Assembly (NCBI RefSeq): GCF_030690045.1
Contig: NZ_JAUYHK010000011.1
Coordinates: 124,001-188,000, forward strand
Direction of reading: 5' to 3'
DNA length: 64,000 nucleotides
Origin: Thalassospira sp.
GTDB lineage: Bacteria > Pseudomonadota > Alphaproteobacteria > Rhodospirillales > Thalassospiraceae
Shown: positions 1-8,752 of the stretch, in pieces
Position numbering within the stretch: position 1 is the stretch's first letter
How the letters are laid out: every line of letters begins with the position of its first letter
The notes under the pieces: model-generated
The model's input: only the letters and a program-made list of their open reading frames with translations
Database searches by the model: none
What the model was told of the DNA's origin: nothing
Made by a program: the position numbers and the translations under genes

Positions 1-250
1 GGGGTTCTTGCAACGATCCCGCGGTTTGGGGTTTTCGGTTGAGGATTGCCGGATGTTGTTATCGCTGTATGAGGATCGCAACCGGGCGTCCGGTGACGTC
101 AAAAAACTGGCTCAGGACCATTTGACGGAAATTGACCGTAAAATCGCGGAATTAAAGGGATTGCGCCGCACCTTGTCGCAACTGGTTGACCAGTGTCAAG
201 GTGACGACCGCCCGCATTGCCCCATCATTGATGATCTGGCCCGCCAGTAA
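1..250 (+). CDS. cueR: Copper-responsive MerR-family regulator (CueR/HmrR), C-terminal part
   Basis: Cut by the left edge of the window; the frame is open from base 2, so the N-terminal winged-helix DNA-binding half lies outside. About 82 residues remain: the end of the DNA-binding domain (LGFSVEDCRMLL), the long dimerisation helix and the metal-binding loop. The loop has two cysteines seven residues apart (CQGDDRPHC) followed by PII, the Cu(I)-binding C-x7-C arrangement known for CueR/HmrR. Proteins of this group twist a promoter with a long spacer to switch on copper-efflux genes when Cu(I) binds. Its usual target, a copper P-type ATPase, would lie to the left and cannot be seen. A cytochrome c gene follows 28 bases downstream on the same strand, so the two may be cotranscribed. 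The in-frame TTG at position 8 is not a real start. Confidence 0.87.
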   Translation, partial: GFLQRSRGLGFSVEDCRMLLSLYEDRNRASGDVKKLAQDHLTEIDRKIAELKGLRRTLSQLVDQCQGDDRPHCPIIDDLARQ

Positions 251-278
251 ACCGACAAAACAAGAGAGAGAGCGACCC

Positions 279-761
279 GTGAAAACGTCGATTAATATCG
301 GACTTGCCGTTGCCATTCTGGCCGGGGCAGGTGCGGTTGCTTATGGGGTGCTGAAACCCGAAATATCTGACAGTGTATCTGTGCGGCTTGCCCCGGAAGA
401 TACGTCGCTGGTGGCTATGGGCAAGAAAATTTATGAGGAAAATTGTGCCTCCTGCCACGGTGTCAGGTTGGAAGGGGAGCCGGACTGGCAACAGCGCCGA
501 CCCGATGGCCTGTTACCCGCACCACCCCATGATGTTAGCGGCCATACATGGCACCATCCCGATGAGGTATTGTTTTCCCTGACCAAATATGGTCCGGCGC
601 AAATTGTCGGCCAAGGATATCAAAGTGCCATGCCCGGTTATCAGGATATTCTTGATGACCGGCAGATCATCGCCGTGCTGTCCTATATCAAAAGCCGCTG
701 GCCGCGTGAAATCCGCGCCCGGCATGACCAGATGAATGAAGCGGCCCAAAACAGGAACTGA
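279..761 (+). CDS. Membrane-anchored class I c-type cytochrome
   Basis: 160 residues from the GTG at 279, chosen because a purine-rich AGAGAGAG ribosome-binding stretch lies just upstream and because this start gives a clean N-terminal membrane segment (residues about 6-23). Longer starts at 186 would overlap the preceding regulator. The mature part has one heme c attachment motif CASCH (Cys56, Cys59, His60) and a likely axial methionine in SAMPGY (Met118), as in small class I cytochromes. It should face the periplasm, held by an uncleaved N-terminal helix or released after cleavage. Its electron partner is unknown. Position directly behind a copper-responsive regulator suggests a link with copper handling or a copper oxidase, but this is inference. 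Confidence 0.85.
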   Translation: MKTSINIGLAVAILAGAGAVAYGVLKPEISDSVSVRLAPEDTSLVAMGKKIYEENCASCHGVRLEGEPDWQQRRPDGLLPAPPHDVSGHTWHHPDEVLFSLTKYGPAQIVGQGYQSAMPGYQDILDDRQIIAVLSYIKSRWPREIRARHDQMNEAAQNRN

Positions 762-775
762 CCGGTGGACCGGTT

Positions 776-1888
776 TCAGCGCGGCAAATGAATTTTGACG
801 GTGGTACCCTGTCCGGGCAGGCTGTCGATGCCAATGCGCCCGCCATGCAGTTCGGCCAGCAATTTGGCCAGCGGCAGGCCCAGTCCTGTGCCTTCGCTTT
901 CCTTGACCCCGGCGGGATGAAGTTGCGAATAGCGCATCATGGCGCGGGGAATGTCATCTGGCGACATGCCCACACCGTTATCGGTAATGACAAAAATGAT
1001 TTCATCATCCGCAATTTCCAGCGCCAGATGGATTTTGCCGCCATCCGGGGTGAATTTTGTCGCATTGCTGAGGATATTGATCAGGATTTGTTTCAGTTTC
1101 AGGCGGTCACAATTCACCATCAACGGCCCATCGGGCAATGACATTTCAAAGCTGTGATGGCGTTTTTTGATGTGATCCATGACAATGCGGGCCGCCTCAT
1201 GGGTGATCGCAATCACATCATCGGGCATGCTGTGCAGTTTCATCGCCCCGTCGGACAATTTCGAGACATCCAGCACATCATTGACAAGGGCCAGCAAATG
1301 CCGCCCGGCATCCAGAACATCCTGCGCACAATCGCGATAGTTTTGCGATAGCGGGCCCAGAACACCTTCGGCAATCAGTTCGGAATTGCCGATGATGGCA
1401 TTCAGCGGCGTGCGCAATTCATGGCCCATATTGGCCAGAAAATCGGATTTCGATGCATTGACGTCAACGCGATCCTGCCTTTGTTCGATCAGGCTGCGTT
1501 CTGCAAGCTGCCGACTGTTATTTTCCAGAAGTGATAACAGAAGGGCCGCACAGGTTTGGTTGTGATCGACATAATCGATGGCGGCAATCGACATTTCGCA
1601 CAGGATTTTTTCCTGTCTTGCATTGATAAACACAATGTCGCCCCGCCACGGTCGTCCGGAGACAAAGGCGGCATCCATATCGCCCAACAATCCGGGGGAC
1701 AGGAATCCGGCCTTGTGATTGACCATGCGGTCACGGGCAACGCCCATCATCCGGGCCAGTTCTTCGTTACATTGTAAAACACGGCCATTTCGTTCGCAAA
1801 TGGCAACGCCATAGGGCAGGGCATCCAGCACCACCTGACTGGTCAGGGATGGTCTGGTATCGGTCAGAATGACAGTGTCAGTCGTCAT
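776..1888 (-). CDS. Soluble PAS-domain sensor histidine kinase
   Basis: 370 residues, ATG start. No membrane segment is visible, so this is probably a cytosolic kinase. Residues about 15-120 look like a PAS fold (ALPYGVAICERNGRVL is a typical PAS opening). The phosphoacceptor box LANMGHELRTPLNA places the histidine at residue 156. The C-terminal ATPase domain shows the N box (ILINILSNATKF), G1 (ITDNGVGM) and G2 (GTGLGLPLAK) motifs. There is no receiver domain and no response-regulator gene next to it, so the output partner is unknown. It lies 33 bases downstream of dadA on the same strand and may be cotranscribed, which hints at a metabolic or redox signal but does not prove one. The usual serine before the phosphoacceptor His-Glu is glycine here (MGHELR), a mild variant. 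Confidence 0.86.
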   Translation of the reverse strand: MTTDTVILTDTRPSLTSQVVLDALPYGVAICERNGRVLQCNEELARMMGVARDRMVNHKAGFLSPGLLGDMDAAFVSGRPWRGDIVFINARQEKILCEMSIAAIDYVDHNQTCAALLLSLLENNSRQLAERSLIEQRQDRVDVNASKSDFLANMGHELRTPLNAIIGNSELIAEGVLGPLSQNYRDCAQDVLDAGRHLLALVNDVLDVSKLSDGAMKLHSMPDDVIAITHEAARIVMDHIKKRHHSFEMSLPDGPLMVNCDRLKLKQILINILSNATKFTPDGGKIHLALEIADDEIIFVITDNGVGMSPDDIPRAMMRYSQLHPAGVKESEGTGLGLPLAKLLAELHGGRIGIDSLPGQGTTVKIHLPR

Positions 1889-1921
1889 ATCGAAGCCCCT
1901 GCTTGAACTGCGGTCTGCCGT

Positions 1922-3172
1922 TCAGAAACGGTCAATGCCCAGTCCGTTTAACGATATGTCGGTTTTTTGATCGGACATCAGATCGGCAATCGCCTTGCCT
2001 GATCCGCAACTCATCGTCCACCCCAATGTTCCGTGCCCCGTATTCAGATACAGGTTACCATACTTCGTGCCCCCAATAACAGGGGCAGAATCCGGGCTGA
2101 CCGGGCGTAAACCGGTCCAGTATTCGACAGTATCGCGGTTACCTGCATCGGGAAACAGATCAAACGTCTGATCGAAAACCAGTTTTTTACGCCGTTCGGA
2201 CATGCGCAAATCATAGCCGTCCAGTTCGGCGGTTCCGGCGGCACGCAGGCGATTGCCCAGCCGGGAATAGACCATTTTCACATTATCATCGATCAGGGCG
2301 ACCATCGGTGCACCGTCATGACCGGTGGTATCCACCGTCATCGAATATCCCTTGCAGGGATAAACCGGCAGGTGAATGCCCAGTGGCCGAAGCAAAAGCG
2401 GGCTGTAACTGCCCATGCAGACCAGAAACCGGTCGGCGGTCACAAGACCCTTGTCGGTCAGGACGCCCGTCACCTGATCGCCATCGGTCATTAATCCCTG
2501 AATTACGGTGTCATAGTGAAATTGCACACCACGGGCGGCGCAATGCGCGGCAAGTTGCCGGGTAAAGTGATGGGCATCGCCGCTTTCATCATCGGGGGAA
2601 AAACTGCCACCGATGATCTGATTGCCAACAGACCGCAGAGCCGGTTCGATGTCCAGACATTGACGCGGATCGACAAGATGACGGTTCAGGCCGAAATCCT
2701 GCATGATGCGCACGGCCTTTTCGACATGGGCCATTTCGACATCGGTCCGGCAGATATGCAGAATACCTTTTTCCAGATGATCATATTCAAGACCCAGTCC
2801 GGTGCGCAAGGCATGCAGGCAGTCGCGGCTGTACAGGGCAACCCGCAGGGATTTTTCGATATTGATCCGCGCCCGCGCATTGGTGCAATTGCGCAGGAAT
2901 TTCAGACCCCAGCCAAACAATTGTGGGTCCCAGCGCAGGCGAAACAACAAGGGGGCCTGTTCATTGCCCAGCCATTTGATCAACTGACCGGGAGTGTCGG
3001 CATTGGCCCAAGGGGTGGCGTGGCATGCGGAAATCTGACCGCCATTGGCAAAACTGGTTTCCTGCCCGGCCATTGGTTGACGGTCGATCACTGTGACCTG
3101 ATGGCCATTTTGCAAAAGATACCAGGCTGCCGTCGTCCCGATGACGCCCGCGCCCAAAACAACGACATGCAT
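1922..3172 (-). CDS. dadA: D-amino-acid dehydrogenase small subunit (FAD-dependent)
   Basis: 416 residues from the ATG at 3172, close to the family length. The protein then begins at once with the FAD-binding Rossmann motif GAGVIG (residues 7-12), and HQVTVIDRQ supplies the acidic end of the second strand; a longer upstream frame would add an unrelated 86-residue leader. Conserved DadA features include the ETSFANGGQIS segment, AGTAELDGYD and GLRPVSPDSAPVIGG near the C terminus. The enzyme oxidises D-amino acids, classically D-alanine, to 2-oxo acids and ammonia and passes electrons to the respiratory chain at the inner membrane. It is divergent from nnr, with 125 bases between the starts. No alanine racemase or Lrp-type regulator is adjacent, so it need not belong to a classic alanine-catabolism operon. 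Confidence 0.87.
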   Translation of the reverse strand: MHVVVLGAGVIGTTAAWYLLQNGHQVTVIDRQPMAGQETSFANGGQISACHATPWANADTPGQLIKWLGNEQAPLLFRLRWDPQLFGWGLKFLRNCTNARARINIEKSLRVALYSRDCLHALRTGLGLEYDHLEKGILHICRTDVEMAHVEKAVRIMQDFGLNRHLVDPRQCLDIEPALRSVGNQIIGGSFSPDDESGDAHHFTRQLAAHCAARGVQFHYDTVIQGLMTDGDQVTGVLTDKGLVTADRFLVCMGSYSPLLLRPLGIHLPVYPCKGYSMTVDTTGHDGAPMVALIDDNVKMVYSRLGNRLRAAGTAELDGYDLRMSERRKKLVFDQTFDLFPDAGNRDTVEYWTGLRPVSPDSAPVIGGTKYGNLYLNTGHGTLGWTMSCGSGKAIADLMSDQKTDISLNGLGIDRF

Positions 3173-3297
3173 GCCGGAAAAGCCTTGTTCGGAATAATCG
3201 ATAACCGGACTCGCGCCCGGATTTGCAATATACTCAGCGAGATAACAAATAGCTACCGGTGCGGTCTGCGTATTTTCCACCAGACAAAAGGCCAGAG

Positions 3298-4779
3298 ATG
3301 ACTGAACTTTTAACGACGCAAGAAATGTATGAAGCCGACCGGCGTACCATCGCCTCCGGGGTTGCCGGGGACATCCTGATGCAACATGCCGGAGCGGTTG
3401 TGATGCAGGCAATTGTGCAAAACTGGTCACCGCGCCCGGCCGCCATATTGTGCGGGCCGGGCAATAACGGGGGTGACGGGTTTGTCATTGCCCGTTTGCT
3501 GCGTGAAAAGGGCTGGCCGGTGCGGCTTGGCTTGCTGGGATCGATTGCGGATTTGCAGGGCGATGCCGCGCTGAATGCCGAACGATGGGGCGGACCGGTT
3601 GAATTGCCGTCTCCGGCCTTGCTGGTCGGGGCGGAACTGGTGGTTGACTGTTTGTTTGGCGCAGGACTGGCCCGCGATATTGACGGCGATGCCGCCACCC
3701 TGATTGAGGCGGTCAATAATGCCGGATTGCCTGTGGTGGCAGTTGATATACCCAGCGGCGTTGATGGGAATAGCGGCGATGTGCGTGGTATTGCCATCCA
3801 TGCCGATCTGACAGTGACATTCTGCCGGGCAAAGCCGGGACATTATCTGTTGCCGGGGCGGGAAAGGTGCGGTCGGCTGGTGGTGGCCGATATCGGGATT
3901 GCCGATGATGTGATTGCGGCAATCGGGCCACAAGTGATGCTTAATCATCCCGATGTCTGGCGCGATGCCATTTGCTGGCCCGCCATGGCCGGGCATAAAT
4001 ATCAGCGCGGCCATGTTCTGGCGCTGGGCGGTACGCAAACCACAGGTGCGATCCGGTTGAGTACGCGCGGTGCGCGGCGTGTCGGGGCAGGGTTGCTGAC
4101 CGTGATTGCCGATCCGGCAGTTCTGGCGCTTTATGCCGCCGATGCGCCGGGGGTGATGACAGCTCCGACCAGCCAGTATGAGGATATGCTGCAAGATTGC
4201 CGCCATAATGCAATTGTCATCGGGCCGGGATGTGGTATTGGCGACGAAACACGATGGAAGGTCATCCATGCCCTGCGCAGTTGTCGCGCCTGTGTTCTGG
4301 ATGCCGATGCCCTGATCAGCTTTGCCGAGGATTCGAGTGCCTTGTTTTTTGCGATACAAGGGCCGACTATCCTGACCCCGCATGAAGGGGAATTTTCCCG
4401 ATTGTTTCCCGATATTGCCGGTGACAAGATCAACCGTGCCCGTGCGGCGGCCAAACGCAGCGGGGCGACAATTGTCCTGAAAGGGGCCGATACGGTGATT
4501 GCGGCCCCGGATGGCCGGGCACGGATCAATGCCGCCGATGCACCGTGGCTGGCGACGGCGGGGTCGGGGGATGTTCTGGCCGGGATGATTGCCGGATTGC
4601 TGGCACAGGGCATGAATATGTTTGACGCGGCATCAATGGCGGTGTGGTTGCATGGCGAGGCCGGGCAAAAATTCGGCCCGGGCCTGATTGCCGAAGATAT
4701 CCCGGAAATGTTGCCGGGATTGTTGTCCGGACTGTTTCGATCCGGGGGTAAAAGCCGGTTTTTCGGGCCAATTGCATAA
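3298..4779 (+). CDS. nnr: Bifunctional NAD(P)H-hydrate epimerase / ADP-dependent (S)-NAD(P)H-hydrate dehydratase
   Basis: 493 residues from the ATG at 3298, preceded by AAAAGGCCAGAG. The N-terminal epimerase (YjeF_N) domain spans roughly residues 10-210 and contains the loop GPGNNGGDG (53-61) and the DIPSGVDG segment. The C-terminal ribokinase-like dehydratase domain (about 225-480) shows the ADP-binding GSGDVLAGMIAG motif. Together the two halves repair hydrated NADH and NADPH that form spontaneously or by heat, returning active cofactor. The fused form is the usual bacterial arrangement. It is followed by a promoter and tRNA-Leu rather than a partner gene, so it is probably monocistronic. 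Confidence 0.93.
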   Translation: MTELLTTQEMYEADRRTIASGVAGDILMQHAGAVVMQAIVQNWSPRPAAILCGPGNNGGDGFVIARLLREKGWPVRLGLLGSIADLQGDAALNAERWGGPVELPSPALLVGAELVVDCLFGAGLARDIDGDAATLIEAVNNAGLPVVAVDIPSGVDGNSGDVRGIAIHADLTVTFCRAKPGHYLLPGRERCGRLVVADIGIADDVIAAIGPQVMLNHPDVWRDAICWPAMAGHKYQRGHVLALGGTQTTGAIRLSTRGARRVGAGLLTVIADPAVLALYAADAPGVMTAPTSQYEDMLQDCRHNAIVIGPGCGIGDETRWKVIHALRSCRACVLDADALISFAEDSSALFFAIQGPTILTPHEGEFSRLFPDIAGDKINRARAAAKRSGATIVLKGADTVIAAPDGRARINAADAPWLATAGSGDVLAGMIAGLLAQGMNMFDAASMAVWLHGEAGQKFGPGLIAEDIPEMLPGLLSGLFRSGGKSRFFGPIA

Positions 4780-4817
4780 TAATGTCACATTGCAGTGCGA
4801 CTTGCGGCAGGCGACGC

Positions 4818-4846
4818 TTGCATGAGGGGTGCGAAGTTTGTATTAA
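4818..4846 (+). promoter_or_regulatory. Sigma70-type promoter for tRNA-Leu
   Basis: A -35 box TTGCAT (4818-4823), a 17-base spacer and a -10 box TATTAA (4841-4846) give a predicted start near 4853, about 40 bases before the tRNA. Read directly from sequence; activity is inferred. Confidence 0.6.
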
Positions 4847-4891
4847 GGCGCACTCACGCCGGTCTTGCCGGGGTGTTTGGTATGCCTGTGA

Positions 4892-4976
4892 GCGGGCGTG
4901 GCGGAACTGGTAGACGCGCCAGGTTTAGGTCCTGGTAGAGCAATCTGTGGGGGTTCGAGTCCCTTCGCCCGTACCA
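4892..4976 (+). tRNA. tRNA-Leu (anticodon UAG)
   Basis: 85 bases including an encoded CCA end. The acceptor arms GCGGGCG and CGCCCGT pair with one terminal G-U. The anticodon loop TTTAGGT between CCAGG and CCTGG gives anticodon TAG. The long variable arm expected of a class II leucine tRNA is present, and the T-loop reads GGTTCGAGTCC. It decodes CUA and CUG. Confidence 0.96.
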
Positions 4977-5092
4977 CCGGCACACCAAAGAACGGGAAAA
5001 GAATAAAGTAATTCGTTTAGTCATAACGACTTTTTGACGTCCGGACGGCGTCGCGTAACGGACATAATTCGAACCAAGCAAAAGAGTTATCT

Positions 5093-6520
5093 ATGCAGGT
5101 TACTGAAACCAAAAACGAAGGCCTGGCGCGCGAATATAAAGTTGTCGTGCCGGCAGCCAAGATCGAAGAACAACTCACCGCGAAACTGGAAGAAGTCAAA
5201 AGCCAGGTTCGTTTGCCGGGTTTCCGTCCGGGTAAAATCCCGGGCAAGCTCCTGCGTCAGCGTTACGGCAAGGCCGTGATGGGTGAAGTGCTGGAAGCCG
5301 CTGTCAATGAAAGCACCAACAAGGTGTTGACCGACAATGAGCTGCGCCCGGCTGTTCAGCCGAAAATCGAAGTCACTTCCTTTGATGAAGGCAAGGACCT
5401 CGAATATGATATTTCGGTCGAAATCATTCCGGCCATCGAACCGATGGATTTTGCCAAGCTCAGCCTGAGCCGCGAAGTCGTTGACATCGATGACGCAAAA
5501 ATCACCGAAACGCTTGACCGGATCGCGGCTGCCCAGGGCACCAGCGAAGCCATCTCGCGCAAGCGGAAATCGAAAACCGGCGACGTTCTGGTTATTGATT
5601 TCCTTGGCAAGATTGATGGCGTTCCGTTTGATGGCGGCAAAGCCGAAGATTACCAGCTTGAACTGGGATCGGGCACCTTCATCGAAGGTTTTGAAGACCA
5701 GCTGACCGGGGTCAATCCGGGCGATGCTGTTGTGGTCAAGGTGAAATTCCCGGAAGCTTATGGTTCCACCGAACTGGCGGGCAAAGATGCCGAGTTTGAT
5801 GTGACCGTCAAGGAAATCCAGGAAAAGAAACCGGCTGCGCTGGATGATGAACTGGCAAAAAAGCTGGGTCAGGAAAGCCTTGAGTCGCTCAAGGATGCCA
5901 TCCGCAAGGATTATGGCCGTGAATACGAATCGGTTGCCCGTCAGAAACTGAAACGTCAGTTGCTGGACGCGCTTGCCGAGAATCACAGCTTTGATCTGCC
6001 GCCGTCGCTGGTTGAGAATGAACTGAACGGTATCGTCGCCCAGATCAAACAGGCGCGCGAAGCCGGACAGGAAGATGACGAAACCAAAGGCAAGTCGGAA
6101 GAGGAACTGATCGCTGAATTCCGCGAAATTGCGGAACGTCGTGTTCTTTTGGGACTGCTTCTGGCGGAAGTTGGCCGGAACAACAAGATTCAGGTAACCC
6201 AGGAAGACATCAACAAGATCCTTGTCACCGAAGCCCGCAAATATCCGGGCCAAGAACAGCAGGTTATTGAATTCTATAAAAATAACCCGCAGGCCTTGCA
6301 GGCGCTTCAGGGCCCTGTATATGAAGACAAGGTTGTTGATTACATCGTTGAACTCGCCAAGGTCGAAGACAAAAAGGTCTCGCTTGAAGACCTTCTGAAA
6401 ACCGACGACGAAGACGAGGCTCCGAAGAAAAAGACTGAGTCTGCGAAAAAAGCACCGGCAAAAAAGGCTGCGGCCAAGAAACCGGCTGCGAAAAAAGCAG
6501 GTGCTTCGGACGAAAAGTAA
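5093..6520 (+). CDS. tig: Trigger factor, ribosome-associated chaperone and prolyl isomerase
   Basis: 475 residues, a little longer than the Escherichia coli protein because of the tail. The ribosome-docking signature GFRPGKIP lies at residues 43-50. The FKBP-type prolyl isomerase domain spans roughly residues 155-240 (GDVLVIDFLGKIDG and the following strands). The rest forms the helical arms that cradle nascent chains. The last 35 or so residues are an alternating lysine-alanine tail, often seen in alphaproteobacterial homologues and of unclear role. Trigger factor binds ribosomal protein L23 at the exit tunnel and receives new polypeptides first. It heads the conserved tig-clpP-clpX-lon block, with only 44 bases to clpP, so folding and degradation genes are likely coexpressed. 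Confidence 0.97.
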   Translation: MQVTETKNEGLAREYKVVVPAAKIEEQLTAKLEEVKSQVRLPGFRPGKIPGKLLRQRYGKAVMGEVLEAAVNESTNKVLTDNELRPAVQPKIEVTSFDEGKDLEYDISVEIIPAIEPMDFAKLSLSREVVDIDDAKITETLDRIAAAQGTSEAISRKRKSKTGDVLVIDFLGKIDGVPFDGGKAEDYQLELGSGTFIEGFEDQLTGVNPGDAVVVKVKFPEAYGSTELAGKDAEFDVTVKEIQEKKPAALDDELAKKLGQESLESLKDAIRKDYGREYESVARQKLKRQLLDALAENHSFDLPPSLVENELNGIVAQIKQAREAGQEDDETKGKSEEELIAEFREIAERRVLLGLLLAEVGRNNKIQVTQEDINKILVTEARKYPGQEQQVIEFYKNNPQALQALQGPVYEDKVVDYIVELAKVEDKKVSLEDLLKTDDEDEAPKKKTESAKKAPAKKAAAKKPAAKKAGASDEK

Positions 6521-6564
6521 TCTTCGGATAACGGTTTTGGGTTGCAGCAAGGAGATTGCAGTTG

Positions 6565-7194
6565 ATGATTGAAGAACAGATGAACACGCTCGTACCAATG
6601 GTGGTCGAACAGACCAGCCGGGGCGAACGGGCCTATGACATCTTTTCACGGCTTCTCAAGGAACGGATTGTTTTCATCAACGGTCAGGTCCATGACGGCA
6701 TGTCGTCACTGATTTGTGCGCAGTTGTTGCATCTCGAATCGGAAAATCCGGATAAGGATATCTCGCTGTATATCAATTCGCCTGGCGGTGTCGTAACGTC
6801 AGGTCTGGCGATTTATGACACCATGCAATACATCCGGTGCGATGTTTCGACCGTATGTATGGGGCAGGCGGCTTCGATGGGGTCGTTGTTGTTGATGGCC
6901 GGGGCGGCTGGCAAACGGTATTGTTTGCCGAATGCCCGGGTCATGATCCATCAGCCTTCCGGCGGTTTTCAGGGGCAGGCATCGGACATTGAAATCCATG
7001 CCCGCGAAATTCTTTCCCTGCGTCACCGGTTGAACGAAATGTATGTTCATCATACGGGCCGTGATCTGAAAACCATTGAAGACGCAATGGAACGCGACAA
7101 GTTTATGACGCCCGATGAAGCCAAGGAATTTGGTCTGATTGACGAAGTTGTGACGTCGCGCCCCAAACCGGATAGTGACAGCAAGGATAAATGA
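6565..7194 (+). CDS. clpP: ATP-dependent Clp protease proteolytic subunit
   Basis: 209 residues from the ATG at 6565, chosen because AAGGAG at 6549-6554 sits ten bases upstream; an in-frame TTG at 6556 is too close to that site. The serine protease triad is visible: Ser104 in GQAASMG, His129 in MIHQPSGG and Asp178 in ERDKF. It forms the barrel of two heptameric rings that degrades substrates fed by ClpX (next gene) or ClpA. A strong intrinsic terminator follows, so much transcription from tig-clpP probably stops before clpX. Confidence 0.97.
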   Translation: MIEEQMNTLVPMVVEQTSRGERAYDIFSRLLKERIVFINGQVHDGMSSLICAQLLHLESENPDKDISLYINSPGGVVTSGLAIYDTMQYIRCDVSTVCMGQAASMGSLLLMAGAAGKRYCLPNARVMIHQPSGGFQGQASDIEIHAREILSLRHRLNEMYVHHTGRDLKTIEDAMERDKFMTPDEAKEFGLIDEVVTSRPKPDSDSKDK

Positions 7195-7225
7195 CATCTT
7201 TTTGATGTCGGATATCTCGCTTTGG

Positions 7226-7256
7226 AACGCCCCGGTTTTCCGACCGGGGCGTTTTT
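7226..7256 (+). terminator. Intrinsic terminator after clpP
   Basis: Perfect ten-base arms AACGCCCCGG and CCGGGGCGTT enclose an eight-base loop and run straight into a T tract. A textbook rho-independent terminator separating tig-clpP from clpX. Confidence 0.9.
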
Positions 7257-7262
7257 TATCGC

Positions 7263-7296
7263 TTGCACCGTTTCGGACGAAAGTCCTAGGGTGCAA
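7263..7296 (+). other. Two-tier stem-loop between clpP and clpX
   Basis: The outer arms TTGCACC and GGTGCAA pair perfectly and enclose an inner GGAC-GAAA-GTCC hairpin with a GNRA tetraloop. No T tract follows. It ends just upstream of the proposed EcfG promoter and so would be outside a transcript started there. Role unknown. Confidence 0.5.
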
Positions 7297-7302
7297 CAGT
7301 CT

Positions 7303-7328
7303 GGAACATACAGGCTGCCTGAAACGTT
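7303..7328 (+). promoter_or_regulatory. Candidate EcfG (general stress response) promoter for clpX
   Basis: GGAAC at 7303-7307, a 17-base spacer and CGTT at 7325-7328 match the published alphaproteobacterial sigma-EcfG consensus GGAAC-N16/17-CGTT exactly. It lies on the correct strand about 155 bases before the clpX start. About one such match is expected by chance in a window this size counting both strands, but a chance hit would usually fall inside a gene. Confidence 0.5.
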
Positions 7329-7484
7329 TGGGTGATTAAGGGTGGGGCTTTTGCATCTGATGATGAAGCCCCATATGAAAGAAAGTGCCGATAGCCGGAA
7401 AAGAGCAGATTAACCGTTGAGGTCGATGTCCTTTCCCGGCTAACATGTCTGCAAAAGATAACGTTAAACGCAATTGGGGTTTGT

Positions 7485-8750
7485 ATGAGCAAATCGAACA
7501 GCGGGGACTCCAAGAACACTCTGTACTGTTCTTTCTGTGGAAAGAGCCAGCACGAGGTTCGCAAGCTCATCGCCGGTCCAACCGTGTTCATCTGTGATGA
7601 ATGCGTCGAGCTTTGCATGGACATCATCCGCGAAGAGCACAAAACACATCTCGTCAAATCGGCAGACGGGGTGCCATCTCCGCACGAAATTTGCAAGGTC
7701 CTCGATGATTATGTCATCGGGCAAAGCCATGCGAAAAAAGTTCTCTCTGTTGCGGTTCACAATCACTACAAACGCCTTAACCACGCGGGCAAGAACGAAG
7801 ACATCGAACTGGCCAAATCCAACATCATGCTGGTTGGTCCGACCGGTTGTGGCAAGACTCTGCTGGCGCAGACGCTGGCGCGGATTCTGGATGTGCCCTT
7901 TACCATGGCCGATGCCACAACCCTGACCGAAGCCGGTTATGTGGGCGAGGATGTCGAAAACATCATTTTGAAACTGTTGCAGTCTGCGGATTACAATGTT
8001 GAACGCGCCCAGCGCGGCATCGTCTATATCGACGAAGTCGACAAGATTTCGCGCAAGTCCGACAATCCGTCGATCACCCGTGACGTTTCGGGCGAAGGTG
8101 TCCAGCAGGCCTTGTTGAAAATCATGGAAGGCACGGTTGCCTCGGTGCCGCCGCAAGGCGGTCGCAAGCATCCGCAGCAGGAATTCCTGCAAGTCGATAC
8201 TACCAACATCCTGTTTATTGTTGGCGGTGCCTTTGCCGGTCTTGACAAGGTGATTGCCCAGCGTGGTCGCGGCAGCGCCATTGGCTTTGGTGCCGATGTT
8301 CGTAGCCCCGAAGACCGTCGTCAGGGCGATGTCCTGCGCGAGGTTGAACCGGAAGATCTGTTGAAATTCGGTCTGATCCCGGAATTCATCGGTCGTCTGC
8401 CGGTTCTGGCAACGCTGGAAGACCTTGACGAAGCCGCACTGGTGCAGATTTTGACCGCACCGAAAAACGCCCTGATCAAGCAATACCAGCGCCTGTTCGA
8501 TATGGAAGATGTCAAACTGACATTCCATGACGATGCGCTGGTGGCGATTGCATCCAAGGCGATTGCCCGCAAGACCGGGGCGCGCGGATTGCGGTCGATC
8601 ATGGAAGGCATTCTGCTGGATACCATGTTTGACCTACCGACAATGGATAGCGTCGAGGAAATTGTCGTCAGCAAGGAAGTTGTTGAAGGCAAGGCCAAGC
8701 CGCTGGTCATTCACGCAGAACGCCGTAACGACGTTGAAAACACTGCCTGA
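7485..8750 (+). CDS. clpX: ATP-dependent Clp protease ATP-binding subunit ClpX
   Basis: 421 residues, the typical length. The N-terminal zinc-binding domain has Cys15, Cys18, Cys37 and Cys40. The AAA+ module shows Walker A GPTGCGKT (about residue 117), the pore-loop motif GYVGEDVE and Walker [11 protein letters not shown]. ClpX unfolds tagged substrates such as ssrA-tagged chains and adaptors and passes them to ClpP; in several alphaproteobacteria ClpXP also clears cell-cycle regulators. It is separated from clpP by a terminator and a 290-base gap containing a stem-loop and a candidate stress promoter, so it can be regulated apart from clpP. A long hairpin follows its stop codon before lon. 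Confidence 0.98.
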   Translation: MSKSNSGDSKNTLYCSFCGKSQHEVRKLIAGPTVFICDECVELCMDIIREEHKTHLVKSADGVPSPHEICKVLDDYVIGQSHAKKVLSVAVHNHYKRLNHAGKNEDIELAKSNIMLVGPTGCGKTLLAQTLARILDVPFTMADATTLTEAGYVGEDVENIILKLLQSADYNVERAQRGIVYIDEVDKISRKSDNPSITRDVSGEGVQQALLKIMEGTVASVPPQGGRKHPQQEFLQVDTTNILFIVGGAFAGLDKVIAQRGRGSAIGFGADVRSPEDRRQGDVLREVEPEDLLKFGLIPEFIGRLPVLATLEDLDEAALVQILTAPKNALIKQYQRLFDMEDVKLTFHDDALVAIASKAIARKTGARGLRSIMEGILLDTMFDLPTMDSVEEIVVSKEVVEGKAKPLVIHAERRNDVENTA

Positions 8751-8752
8751 CA

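Noticed and set aside
5018-5037. Possible terminator of tRNA-Leu (AGTC-ATAAC-GACT then T residues)
   Set aside because: A four-base stem is too weak to support the call.
5087-6649. Long minus-strand open frame of about 520 codons opposite tig
   Set aside because: It is antisense to trigger factor, whose protein is clearly conserved. The frame follows the codon bias of tig and has no recognisable domain.
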